From assembly GCA_041739085.1 (NCBI GenBank), contig JBGSON010000010.1, positions 1 to 38,708 on the forward strand: a DNA stretch of 38,708 nucleotides. The letters run 5' to 3'. Every line of letters starts with the position of its first letter. The first letter of the stretch is position 1. The DNA comes from JBGSON01 sp041739085 (GTDB lineage: Bacteria; Patescibacteriota; Gracilibacteria; CAIRYL01). Below are positions 1-8,348 of this stretch, piece by piece. Position numbers and translations under genes: made by a program. The notes under the pieces are model-generated. The model was not told the origin of the DNA, ran no database searches, and saw only the letters and a list, made by a program, of their open reading frames with translations.

Positions 1-14
1 ATTCGCAGACGGAA

Positions 15-3000
15 ATGGTGAATGACATCATCCAGGCTTTTGAAGCTCAGGAATCGCGCCCGAAAATCCGCCTTCGGTCTGCTCCTGAGGAGAGGGGGAC
101 CGCCATCCCGGTACGAAAGATCAATACGATCGCGGCGATGAACGCTCCTGAAAACTTTGTCTTTGTGAAGAAAGACGAGAAAGGAAATATTCACATCCAG
201 CCAAACGGCAATATTCAAGTCCCGGTTCTTCTATCCGGGAAACCGACACTTGTTTCTATTCCCACTGAGATCGTCATCACACCCAAGCAAAGAGCATCGT
301 TCGACCGGAAACGCGAAGGCGATCAGCGCAACATCATGAAGGCCATGTCGAAAAACCCGCGGCTTGCACTCGTCGGAAAAGCGGGGGCCGATCTCCAGAG
401 GAAATTTCTGCCGCTCCAACAGCATTTTCAGGCCGGGATCCAGGGAAACAAGACGGAATCATTCATCACCAGGGCGCAGGGGCTCGCCAGAGGAGTCATC
501 GATTCACAGGGCTCGATCATGGAGCTCCGGCAGAACCTCAGTTTCGTAAAAAGAGATCTCGGACAGCTGAAACAGATGCAAAAAGGACTCTGGTCCGATG
601 AATTCGAGAGAAAAATCGAAGAGCAGACCGTAGCGCTCGATCAGATAACGAGTATCATCGAAAATGGACAGATCGAAGAATTCTGCAAAACCATACTCAA
701 TCCGGCAGAATTCGGAGTCGATGACTTTCAGAAGTGGCTCATCACGGAAGGAATCATCTTTGCGTCATCGATCCTCGTCGCTGTCGGGGCAATCGTTACG
801 ATTACCACGTTCTGGACAGGTGTTGGCGGAGTTGCGGGACTTGCCATTATCGCGGCGGGCGGCGCCCTTGGAGGAATGGTCGGGCAGGAACTCGGGACAC
901 TCGCCTCTGATGCCTGGGGGAGCGCGGTCTATGACAATAAGGAAGGAGGGATTGATTTTTCAAACAGATCTCTCCTCGGGAAATGGATCACCGGCGAAAA
1001 AGTACTGAATCCCGATACCGGGAAGTATGAAGAGATCCCCCTGGAAGAACTCGCGAAAGTCTATGGACAGCAGTTTGTCATAAATTTTATCACGACGTTC
1101 GCGCTCCTCGGTCTCGGAAAACTCGCGGGGAACGCGCTTTCAAAATTTGCGTCGGCAAATCGTGTCGCAGGCGGACTCAAAGGCTGGGGGGCGCGGATGG
1201 TCGACAAACTCCCGAAGATGAATCCCCATCAGATCGATATGCTCACAAAAAAGGGGTTGCGGAAATTCGTTCAAAGACTGGGAGAAGAAGCCCTGGAAGA
1301 ATTCGGTGAAGAAGGGATGGAAAGCACAGCGCAAAGGATCCATCCACTCCTCGGATATATCGCTTCTGTGTACAATTGTCTCGACGGAAAGCGGATGGAA
1401 TATGGACTTGGGAAATATAGACTCACCGCGGAAGGGAGTGTGACGACTGAGAGCGATGGACGAGCCGTCGTCACGAGCAATTTCCGGTACGATGCGGCTC
1501 AGCAGGCAGAGATGGAAGCGGAGATCAGAGCGCAGTATTCGAATGAAGGATTTCAGGTGCGGATTGAAAATGGAAGAATCATCTGTTCCCAGGAAATCAC
1601 CACAACAACCAAGAATGGACCGGGGACGACATTCACGAATATCATGATCTTTGAGGCGACCACAGAACCGATCTCTCTCCGACGACTCTTTCAGGAAAAC
1701 AGGGATGAAAAGGGAATGAGCGATATCGAACGGACCTACGGAGCGAAGCTTGCTTCTGGGAATGAATACGTTTTTGAATCTCACTCACCAGAGGGAAAGA
1801 TCACCCTTTCGAAGTATCTGAAGAAAAACGGATTCATCATCATCGGTGATCCGGCGACGGGGAATTTTTCCGCACGGAAGGGGAATGAGATTGCGCATTT
1901 CCGGAGTGCCGCGAATGAAGAGACAACAGTAGGTGCGGATGAGGATCAGTCTCTTCATGAACCCGAACCAGTCACGAATCTCAACCCTGATGCAATAAGA
2001 GATCCGGATGGCTCAGATGGACGCGAGCCACAAAATGCAATTCCTTCATCCCGTGATATTAATGCCCGGCTCAATCCCGACTTCAAACCATATACTCCTG
2101 TTTCAGAGAAAGTCGATCTCGGTATCAGCTGGGATTCCATTTCACCAGATGCAGTCCGAAAAACAAGCAGAGAACTTGTTGAAGCGCTGAGCCTTCCAGA
2201 TGTTCCGACTGGAGAACCGACGAGAGTGAATAGTCCTCATTCAAAAACATGGGTAATCCCGCTTTCTTCCATCGAAATTCCGAATCAAAATCCGGAATAT
2301 CCCCTTCTGCTTGATGTCGGGGTAAATATCATTCAGGAGTCGGACAGCGATGGAAAAACAACGATCACGAAATTTATGAACTGCAGCATCAATTCTTCAA
2401 AGCTCCCAAAAGGACAGAGCGTTGCGGTATACAGTTTTAAAATCGATGGTGACACATGGGAAATGCCGCATCGGATTGTCGATGATCGATTCCGTGCTCA
2501 GGGAGTGGGAAATGAACTCCTTTCTGCTGTAGAGAGCGTTGTTCAGGAAGTAGCGGATCAAACAGGGAGACGTCAATCCATGACCGCAAATACGTCTCAG
2601 ACAGGCGTTCTCACACTCCTGCTTCGGAGTGGTTTTTCTCCGTCGACCGCTGCGGATGCTTCACGGGTGTCCCGGGTTATGAGCGGAGACCCTGTCCTTA
2701 CGGTAGTAAATGGGCCGAGCGGATTTGTTTGGGAAGAGAGAATAGGAGAATTGAAAGCAGAAGGACTCACCGATGCGCAGGCTGAGACAATCTTTGAGAA
2801 GGAGTCTCAATACCCAAACTGGAAATACCGAAAATTCCGTATTTCCGATCTTGAAAAGCTCCATGCGTATCTTGATGTTCAAGGAATTACGGGAGAGCGC
2901 CGGGACATGATCCTCGAATTAAGGAAAAACTTTCCGAATGCCGAAGATGGTTCTTTTGGCATCTCTGAGTATATTGTCGACACCTCTGAAATCAATCCTG

Positions 3001-5033
3001 ATGCCATGTGGGGGAACGTTGATGAGAATACGGGAAAACAAGCATTTATGACGAGATCATTTCGGATGAATTTTGTGAAAACCATCGATCCCGGGACTCA
3101 AGGTGCTGAATTGTCATCCCCGAGACCGGAAGCATCTGTATTCGGAAATGATGAATCAGTTCTTAGCCGTGGCAAAACTCTTTCTGAGCCGAAGGCTCCT
3201 TCTCCGGAAGGAACTCCCGATCTCGGGTCATCATTTCAGGAAAAAGCTTATGGCACGCTCTTCCACGCGAACACCGTGATACGGGGGAGAAACATCCTCG
3301 AAGGCGTGTACACAAAAAACTTTGCCCAGACGGAAGAGATGATGGAAGCACTTCGGAATTCAGATGAAAATTCTGAACCGGTCATCATCAAACATGGAGG
3401 CGATGAATTTGTCATCGTCCACAATGGATACCTCTATTTCGGAGATGTCGGGAACATGGGGCCCGCAAACAAATTTGCTCCGCGGATCGCCGGGCATGAG
3501 CATGGAGCGAATATGGTCGACCTCTTCCTCGGAAGATTCGTTGAGATCACAAAAGAACATTTCGTGAAGGGAAAGGAACCGAATTATGAGGAGTTCCTGA
3601 TGGCGGTGAGAGAGGCGGGACAGGCGATATTTCACCTCAGCGGACTTGAATTTTCGAGCCTGGGAATGGAAGGAACGCTTGCAGAGTATCAGGAGTCCGT
3701 GGCAAGAGCCCAGCGGTTCGCGAATGTCCGCACGGACAAGAGGTCGCTCACGGAGGATTATGGCAAGGAGTTGGAAAAGGAGGTTCAGGAGAAACCTCAG
3801 GAGCCGAAGAAAAAATTTGCGCTTGAAGGATACCTCCGATTTTTGGAAGGAAAGGTGTCACAGGCCGTCATTGACACCCTTTCCACTTCTCTCCCCTCCC
3901 TTCCCCCGGCAGAGCGCTCGCACATCGAATACCTTGTCGGAGGACGGGCAAATCTCGATTATATTACGAAGAATCTGAATTCCGATGACTCTGAAGTCCG
4001 GCAGGAAATCCTCGAGGATGTGTATTCACTTCTCCGGCGTGCGGATCCGAAGATCTTCCCGGCAGAGAGTCCGCTCCGCGTACTCATTGAAGAGAGATCG
4101 GCAGGGGTGGAGCCCGCAACGCTTCTTGATTTTCAGATGGCGAGACTCCGTATTCCGAAAGATGACATGACGCAGGGAAGATTTCGCCGCCTGCTTTCCG
4201 GACCGCTTGAGGACGGGCTTCACCGAGCGAAGGAAATCAAAGACGGAAAGTTGCAGGACATCGATGACGCAGCGATTCAGAAGTTCGAGCAAGGACTGGG
4301 CAAAGAGGAGAAAGCGAAACCGGGCGAAGGAGATGTGGGATCTGCTCTCCGTATCATCCGCCAGATGAGAGCAATGGAGACGATCGAGGATCCGACCGGA
4401 GAGCAGAAAAGGAAATATCAGGAATTGGCATTTGATCTTCAGGAAATCCAGTTCAGGGAGTCAGGCTCAAACGCGAATACGAGAAAATATGTCAACCGGA
4501 ATATCCGGGAAATACTCCGCGATTTAAAAGTCGATGTTCAGGAAGGCTCGTTCCGGCATATAGGAAGGGTTTCCATAGACGCGAACAACACCGGTTCGGT
4601 GAATGGGAAGATCCGAGAAGGATACGAGACGACAGACCGGTATCACCGCCTTCTCATCGAAAGACTTCAGACGGCATTTCCTCGGGATGATGGCTATGCG
4701 ATCGTCCGTGTCGGAGGAGGAGAATTTGAGATCTATACATTCCTCCATCCCATCGATGGCAGAAAAGTGAATGAGATCCTTGCCCAGGTGAACAAAGAAG
4801 TAGCAGGCTCATTGCAGACGGAAGACGGATACGAGGAAGCGATCATCGACAGTCGGGCACGGAATGGACTGAGAAAATATGAAAAAGGGAGGCCGGAGCA
4901 ACGGGGCGGTCTTCTCGAGTATTCTGTTATCGGATCGTTCTCTCATGATGTGAATCCGGAAGAATCCGGACGCATCATCGAGCAAAACTTCTTTCTCTTC
5001 CTCCGATCCATTGGGATCCACGCCAAGGAATAA
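15..5033 (+). CDS. Giant membrane protein with two GGDEF-type motifs and a GNAT-like segment (possibly 5'-partial)
   Basis: The protein is 1,672 aa from the ATG at 15, but the frame is open back to the window edge, so the true start may lie upstream. Hydrophobic segments occur at about residues 250-305 and 350-375. Around residues 810-890 there is a GNAT-like stretch with the acetyl-CoA loop pattern RAQGVGNELL. A GGDEF signature (KHGGDEFVIV) lies at residues 1128-1132. The C-terminus (about 1515-1625) resembles a complete GGDEF domain in canonical order: IDANNTGSVN in place of the DxDxFKxxND metal/substrate motif, then RVGGGEFEIY at 1567-1571. GGDEF domains make cyclic di-GMP; with GGGEF and altered metal residues this one may be inactive or a binding module. 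The GGDEF at 1128 lacks the usual preceding motif, so it could be a chance or degenerate match. Overall function is unknown. Confidence 0.8.
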   Translation: MVNDIIQAFEAQESRPKIRLRSAPEERGTAIPVRKINTIAAMNAPENFVFVKKDEKGNIHIQPNGNIQVPVLLSGKPTLVSIPTEIVITPKQRASFDRKREGDQRNIMKAMSKNPRLALVGKAGADLQRKFLPLQQHFQAGIQGNKTESFITRAQGLARGVIDSQGSIMELRQNLSFVKRDLGQLKQMQKGLWSDEFERKIEEQTVALDQITSIIENGQIEEFCKTILNPAEFGVDDFQKWLITEGIIFASSILVAVGAIVTITTFWTGVGGVAGLAIIAAGGALGGMVGQELGTLASDAWGSAVYDNKEGGIDFSNRSLLGKWITGEKVLNPDTGKYEEIPLEELAKVYGQQFVINFITTFALLGLGKLAGNALSKFASANRVAGGLKGWGARMVDKLPKMNPHQIDMLTKKGLRKFVQRLGEEALEEFGEEGMESTAQRIHPLLGYIASVYNCLDGKRMEYGLGKYRLTAEGSVTTESDGRAVVTSNFRYDAAQQAEMEAEIRAQYSNEGFQVRIENGRIICSQEITTTTKNGPGTTFTNIMIFEATTEPISLRRLFQENRDEKGMSDIERTYGAKLASGNEYVFESHSPEGKITLSKYLKKNGFIIIGDPATGNFSARKGNEIAHFRSAANEETTVGADEDQSLHEPEPVTNLNPDAIRDPDGSDGREPQNAIPSSRDINARLNPDFKPYTPVSEKVDLGISWDSISPDAVRKTSRELVEALSLPDVPTGEPTRVNSPHSKTWVIPLSSIEIPNQNPEYPLLLDVGVNIIQESDSDGKTTITKFMNCSINSSKLPKGQSVAVYSFKIDGDTWEMPHRIVDDRFRAQGVGNELLSAVESVVQEVADQTGRRQSMTANTSQTGVLTLLLRSGFSPSTAADASRVSRVMSGDPVLTVVNGPSGFVWEERIGELKAEGLTDAQAETIFEKESQYPNWKYRKFRISDLEKLHAYLDVQGITGERRDMILELRKNFPNAEDGSFGISEYIVDTSEINPDAMWGNVDENTGKQAFMTRSFRMNFVKTIDPGTQGAELSSPRPEASVFGNDESVLSRGKTLSEPKAPSPEGTPDLGSSFQEKAYGTLFHANTVIRGRNILEGVYTKNFAQTEEMMEALRNSDENSEPVIIKHGGDEFVIVHNGYLYFGDVGNMGPANKFAPRIAGHEHGANMVDLFLGRFVEITKEHFVKGKEPNYEEFLMAVREAGQAIFHLSGLEFSSLGMEGTLAEYQESVARAQRFANVRTDKRSLTEDYGKELEKEVQEKPQEPKKKFALEGYLRFLEGKVSQAVIDTLSTSLPSLPPAERSHIEYLVGGRANLDYITKNLNSDDSEVRQEILEDVYSLLRRADPKIFPAESPLRVLIEERSAGVEPATLLDFQMARLRIPKDDMTQGRFRRLLSGPLEDGLHRAKEIKDGKLQDIDDAAIQKFEQGLGKEEKAKPGEGDVGSALRIIRQMRAMETIEDPTGEQKRKYQELAFDLQEIQFRESGSNANTRKYVNRNIREILRDLKVDVQEGSFRHIGRVSIDANNTGSVNGKIREGYETTDRYHRLLIERLQTAFPRDDGYAIVRVGGGEFEIYTFLHPIDGRKVNEILAQVNKEVAGSLQTEDGYEEAIIDSRARNGLRKYEKGRPEQRGGLLEYSVIGSFSHDVNPEESGRIIEQNFFLFLRSIGIHAKE

Positions 5034-5073
5034 TTTTCTTTTTAAACCCTTTTCATTTCTTTAGAATAACCAT

Positions 5074-5517
5074 ATGACACAGGAAATAAAACTGCCGGGA
5101 TCCGTCTATGACAATCTGACCCCAGCGGAAACGGTGGAGCTTGCAAAAGCTGTTTTGAAAAAGATGAAGGAATCACACCCTGGGGGAGAAGTCGGATTCG
5201 ATGAAATCCATCCCATCCTCTGCAGGATCATTGTTGAGGGAAGGGGAAAGATAGCTGTGGATTTGGATCTCGGGAGGATCGAGGATCTCTCAAGGCGGTT
5301 TACGGAAAGCACGGAAAGTTTTCACTGGCTGCTGGAGCAAGTCGCGGAAGACCAGAGAGCAGAGGCAGCCTGCACATTTTCACTCTCAAAGAACGGAGAT
5401 CTTCCCGAAGAACTCGCCATAAAGGTCGGGAAGATCATTCGGGACATCATCAATGCGAATGGCATTCAAGCGAAGGAAGAGAACATGAGGCTCCCAAAAA
5501 ACTGGAGGACCAAATAA
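5074..5517 (+). CDS. Hypothetical protein, 147 aa
   Basis: I do not recognise this family. The product is small, charged and soluble-looking, with no signal peptide or membrane segment. It is mostly predicted helical at the N-terminus (LTPAETVELAKAVLKKMKES), with a central stretch of alternating hydrophobic residues (GKIAVDLDLGRIEDL) that could be strand. It starts 40 bases after the giant GGDEF-type gene on the same strand, so it is probably co-transcribed and may partner with it. No convincing Shine-Dalgarno sequence precedes the ATG. The coding assignment rests on frame length, composition and the compact position between neighbours. Confidence 0.6.
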   Translation: MTQEIKLPGSVYDNLTPAETVELAKAVLKKMKESHPGGEVGFDEIHPILCRIIVEGRGKIAVDLDLGRIEDLSRRFTESTESFHWLLEQVAEDQRAEAACTFSLSKNGDLPEELAIKVGKIIRDIINANGIQAKEENMRLPKNWRTK

Positions 5518-5566
5518 CCATCTCGATTCAGAGCGCGCTGTAGACAAAGAAAGAATATCGGATTGT

Positions 5567-6034
5567 TCAATGACAGTTCCGGAGCCCGGCCTCAGATGGT
5601 GTATTTGGCGTTTCCATTCCGAGTGCGACATGAAGGAGATGGATGAATTCCCCCTGAAGGGTTTTCGGGGAGAGGTCATGCGCTCCCTCGAGAGATGATG
5701 CCGGACCAAGATCAAGAGATGATGCTTCAGATGTGACATTCCCTTTCCCGAGAAAACGGCGGAAAAGGTTTGAAATGGTCATTCTCTCTCCGTTGATACG
5801 ATGAGGGGGAAGAGATTCTTCTTTCCGATTGAATATGAGTTCAGCGATCTGAAAATGCGTGGATTCCGAAAGAGAAGCCCAGAGCCGCCTCTCGTCCTGG
5901 GAGAGGCTCATGAGGAGGCCGAGGAGGTCGGGGTAGAAGTCTTCAGCAAAAAAATCAGGATCTCCGAGTTCATAAGGAGCAGATGTCCTGGATGATGAGG
6001 AAGAAAGAGATGGATTAAAAGAATCGGCGCCCAT
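5567..6034 (-). CDS. Hypothetical protein, 155 aa
   Basis: This is an unrecognised soluble protein. The N-terminus is serine-rich and probably disordered (residues 8-18). A helical, acidic/aromatic middle follows (DPDFFAEDFYPDLLGLLMSL) and then a basic segment (ISNLFRRFLGKG). It lies downstream of nusA on the same strand, 113 bases after the nusA stop, so read-through transcription is possible. It converges with the gene ending at 5517, 49 bases away. The overlapping plus-strand frame at 5801-5995 is shorter and compositionally odd, so I prefer this strand. No strong ribosome binding site is visible. The call is tentative. Confidence 0.5.
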   Translation of the reverse strand: MGADSFNPSLSSSSSRTSAPYELGDPDFFAEDFYPDLLGLLMSLSQDERRLWASLSESTHFQIAELIFNRKEESLPPHRINGERMTISNLFRRFLGKGNVTSEASSLDLGPASSLEGAHDLSPKTLQGEFIHLLHVALGMETPNTPSEAGLRNCH

Positions 6035-6147
6035 TGAACAAAGAAAAATGAGGGTGAGACTATTGCATAGATGAAATAAAAAATCCAGAGAGATGTCAGG
6101 TCATTTTCATGTTCCCTTCAGATTTCTCAAAATTTTCCGCGGGAAAG

Positions 6148-7434
6148 CTACTCCGTTTTCGCAGTTTTTTTCACTTTCTTTGCGGGCGCAGCCTTTTTTA
6201 CTGTCGGCTTTTTTGCCTTTTTCGGTTTCGAAGGTGCATCTCCTGCTTCGGGCGCTATCTCCGACGCCTCTTCGTCCGTATTATGAGACTCGATCCCAGT
6301 CCCTTCCCCCTTCGGCATTCCGCCGTCGAGATCGAGGAGCTCTTTCAGTTTTGTCTTGAAGGGTTCGTATTCTTCGGCATTATACATATCCAGTTCAAAT
6401 CCGGTGAGATCGGAAGCGAGCCGGATGTTCTGTCCTTTCTTCCCGATGGCCATGGCCCGCTGGGTCTCATCCACGAAGACAGCAGCGCGTTTTTTTATCC
6501 GTTTCCCGGAGGCTTCATCGATATATTCATCTGAAGTCACGATGACGACATTTGAGATCTCAGCCGGCTGGAGCGCGCGGGCGATGAGTTTCGACGCGTC
6601 CTCATCCCACTCGATGATGTCCACCCGTTCGCCGCCGAGTTCATCCATGACCGGTTGGATGCGGGCACCCCGCTGACCGATGCAGGCGCCGACGGGATCG
6701 ATTTTCTGATCGTCAGAACGGACAGCGACCTTGGATCGGAATCCGGCATCGCGGGAGATCGCCATGATCTCCACATCGCCGTGTTCGACCTCAGGGATCT
6801 CCTGTGCGAGCAGCTTTTCCACAAGCTTTGGATGAGTCCTCGAGACCTGAAGCTGTGGGCCTTTTGTGGTCTGGGCGACTTCGTCGAGATAGACGCGCAT
6901 GCGCTTTCCCGGAAAATATCTTTCGTTCTGGATCTGCTGCCTCGTCGGGAGGAGGACGGATGTCCTCTCGATCTCGAGAAACACCTGGCTTCCTTCAACG
7001 CGGTTCACGGCAGAGGTAAGGAGTTCTCCCTCGCGGTCTTTGAAGCGCGCGAAGAGCGCCTTCCGCTCAGCTTCATGAAGCTTCTGAAGAATGACCTGTT
7101 TCGCCGCCTGGGCGGCGATCCTTCCGTATCCGAGAGGCGTCGCGTCGATTTTGATCTCATCACCGACGGAAACATCCTTCTTCAGTTTCTTCGCATCGCT
7201 CAAGGAGATCTCAAAATTTTCATTCTCAACGGTTTCCACGATTTCTTTGATCACGAGGATCGAGGCAAAATCGATATCATCCCGGAGGATGATCTCCAGT
7301 TCCTGCTCCTTATTCCCGTAATCTTTCCGGAATGCAGTTGCGATGGCGGATTTCACCGCATCCATAACGACTTCCTGGGGGATGTTCTTTTCTGCGCAGA
7401 TCTGGTTGATGGCGGCAATGAACTGTGGCTTCAT
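6148..7434 (-). CDS. nusA: Transcription termination/antitermination factor NusA
   Basis: NusA binds RNA polymerase and nascent RNA, promoting pausing and intrinsic termination. The 428-aa product has the full order of domains: an N-terminal RNAP-binding domain (about 1-125), an S1 domain (about 135-200), KH1 with GACIGQRGARI at 249-259, and KH2 with AIGKKGQNIRLA at 329-340. The C-terminus (about 385-428) is a lysine/alanine/proline-rich tail instead of the acidic repeats of Escherichia coli NusA. The tail may bind nucleic acid. The usual neighbours rimP and infB are absent from this window. A strong intrinsic terminator sits 20 bases before the ATG, suggesting attenuation (see the separate entry). 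It is divergent from ribE. Confidence 0.97.
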   Translation of the reverse strand: MKPQFIAAINQICAEKNIPQEVVMDAVKSAIATAFRKDYGNKEQELEIILRDDIDFASILVIKEIVETVENENFEISLSDAKKLKKDVSVGDEIKIDATPLGYGRIAAQAAKQVILQKLHEAERKALFARFKDREGELLTSAVNRVEGSQVFLEIERTSVLLPTRQQIQNERYFPGKRMRVYLDEVAQTTKGPQLQVSRTHPKLVEKLLAQEIPEVEHGDVEIMAISRDAGFRSKVAVRSDDQKIDPVGACIGQRGARIQPVMDELGGERVDIIEWDEDASKLIARALQPAEISNVVIVTSDEYIDEASGKRIKKRAAVFVDETQRAMAIGKKGQNIRLASDLTGFELDMYNAEEYEPFKTKLKELLDLDGGMPKGEGTGIESHNTDEEASEIAPEAGDAPSKPKKAKKPTVKKAAPAKKVKKTAKTE

Positions 7435-7454
7435 AAAAATAAGGATGAGCGGGT

Positions 7455-7484
7455 AAAAAAAACGAAGAATGTTTTCATTCTTCG
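7455..7484 (-). terminator. Intrinsic terminator in the nusA leader (candidate attenuator)
   Basis: On the minus strand a perfect 9-bp stem (CGAAGAATG / CATTCTTCG, loop AAAA, 7463-7484) is followed directly by eight T residues (7462-7455). The T-run ends 20 bases before the nusA start codon. No minus-strand gene lies between this hairpin and the divergent ribE, so it cannot simply terminate an upstream gene. It therefore sits inside the nusA 5' leader. NusA itself stimulates intrinsic termination, so feedback attenuation is a natural inference. Confidence 0.75.
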
Positions 7485-7512
7485 ATAAGATGCTTCCGAT
7501 TTTGTCGTACCT

Positions 7513-7541
7513 ATTTTCGCAAAATTCGTGGAAGAAATCAA
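7513..7541 (-). promoter_or_regulatory. Candidate sigma70 promoter for nusA
   Basis: Reading the minus strand, TTGATT (7541-7536) and GAAAAT (7518-7513) are separated by 17 bases. Transcription would start near 7506, upstream of the leader terminator at 7455-7484, giving a leader of about 70 bases. The -10 match is imperfect, so another start further upstream is possible. Confidence 0.35.
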
Positions 7542-7688
7542 ATGAATCATCGGAGAATGGGAAAGCAATATGAGTTTATAAGGTTCATAATGTTAAAAAG
7601 TTTGTAAAGTTAGTGGTGAGTCTTGCCGACTTGTCCTTGGCAGACATGATGTTTTCCGGGAAAATAGGGGAGACCATTCATCATCATC

Positions 7689-8291
7689 ATGTTCACCGGG
7701 ATCATCGAGGCCGTATCACAAGTCATATCCTGCCAAAAGGGGAGGATGACGGTCGAACGCCCGAAAATCTTCAAAGAGATCGTGCCGGGCCAGAGCGTGT
7801 CCGTAAACGGAGCATGCCTCTCCCTCGTTGAATATTCAAAAAATGCTATGGGGTTCGATGTCGTCCCGGAGACTTTCACCCGGACGAACCTCGGCCGTGC
7901 GGAGAAGGTCAACCTTGAGAGAGCACTCCGTGCGGACGGGAGATTTGAAGGGCACATCGTCACCGGACATATCGAGGGGAGGACAAAGCTCCTGAAAAGA
8001 GAAAATGTTGCGCTGGGAGAATGGTTCACTTTTTCCCTTCCGCGAGAGTTCTCCGGTTTTATTGTGGAGAAGGGGAGTATCACGCTGAACGGTATATCTC
8101 TCACCATAGGAGAATTGAAGAGTGGAGAATTTTCCGTCGCCATCATCCCCCACACGCTGCAAATGACAAATTTCGCATTCCTCAGGTCCGGGGAGGAGGT
8201 GAATGTGGAACTTGACATTTTGGCTAAATACTGCCTGGAGCTTCTCTCAAGGAGAACAGGGAAAAACGTTGTTTCAGAGCCCAAAATCTGA
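7689..8291 (+). CDS. ribE: Riboflavin synthase, alpha-chain type
   Basis: The enzyme dismutates two 6,7-dimethyl-8-ribityllumazine molecules into riboflavin and a pyrimidine, the last step of riboflavin synthesis. The 200-aa product starts with the family hallmark MFTGIIE. It has two lumazine-binding barrel repeats: the first contains VSVNGACLSLV and the second contains GSITLNGISLTIG, with GHIVTGHIEG between them. The length matches the family. No other rib genes are in the window, and I see no FMN riboswitch in the 250-base region shared with nusA. The start is fixed by the conserved N-terminus. Confidence 0.95.
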   Translation: MFTGIIEAVSQVISCQKGRMTVERPKIFKEIVPGQSVSVNGACLSLVEYSKNAMGFDVVPETFTRTNLGRAEKVNLERALRADGRFEGHIVTGHIEGRTKLLKRENVALGEWFTFSLPREFSGFIVEKGSITLNGISLTIGELKSGEFSVAIIPHTLQMTNFAFLRSGEEVNVELDILAKYCLELLSRRTGKNVVSEPKI

Positions 8292-8348
8292 TACAATAAT
8301 AAGAAGAGGACTCCCCCGAGTCCCGCAAAAAAATAGATCCATACACTC

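Noticed and set aside
1140..1784. 214-aa minus-strand frame within the first giant gene
   Set aside because: Antisense of a continuous 1,672-codon frame, with no start context or domain.
6655..7488. 277-aa plus-strand open frame opposite nusA
   Set aside because: It is an antisense shadow of a clear nusA gene.
7485..7688. FMN riboswitch upstream of ribE
   Set aside because: None of the conserved RFN-element sequences are visible in this interval.
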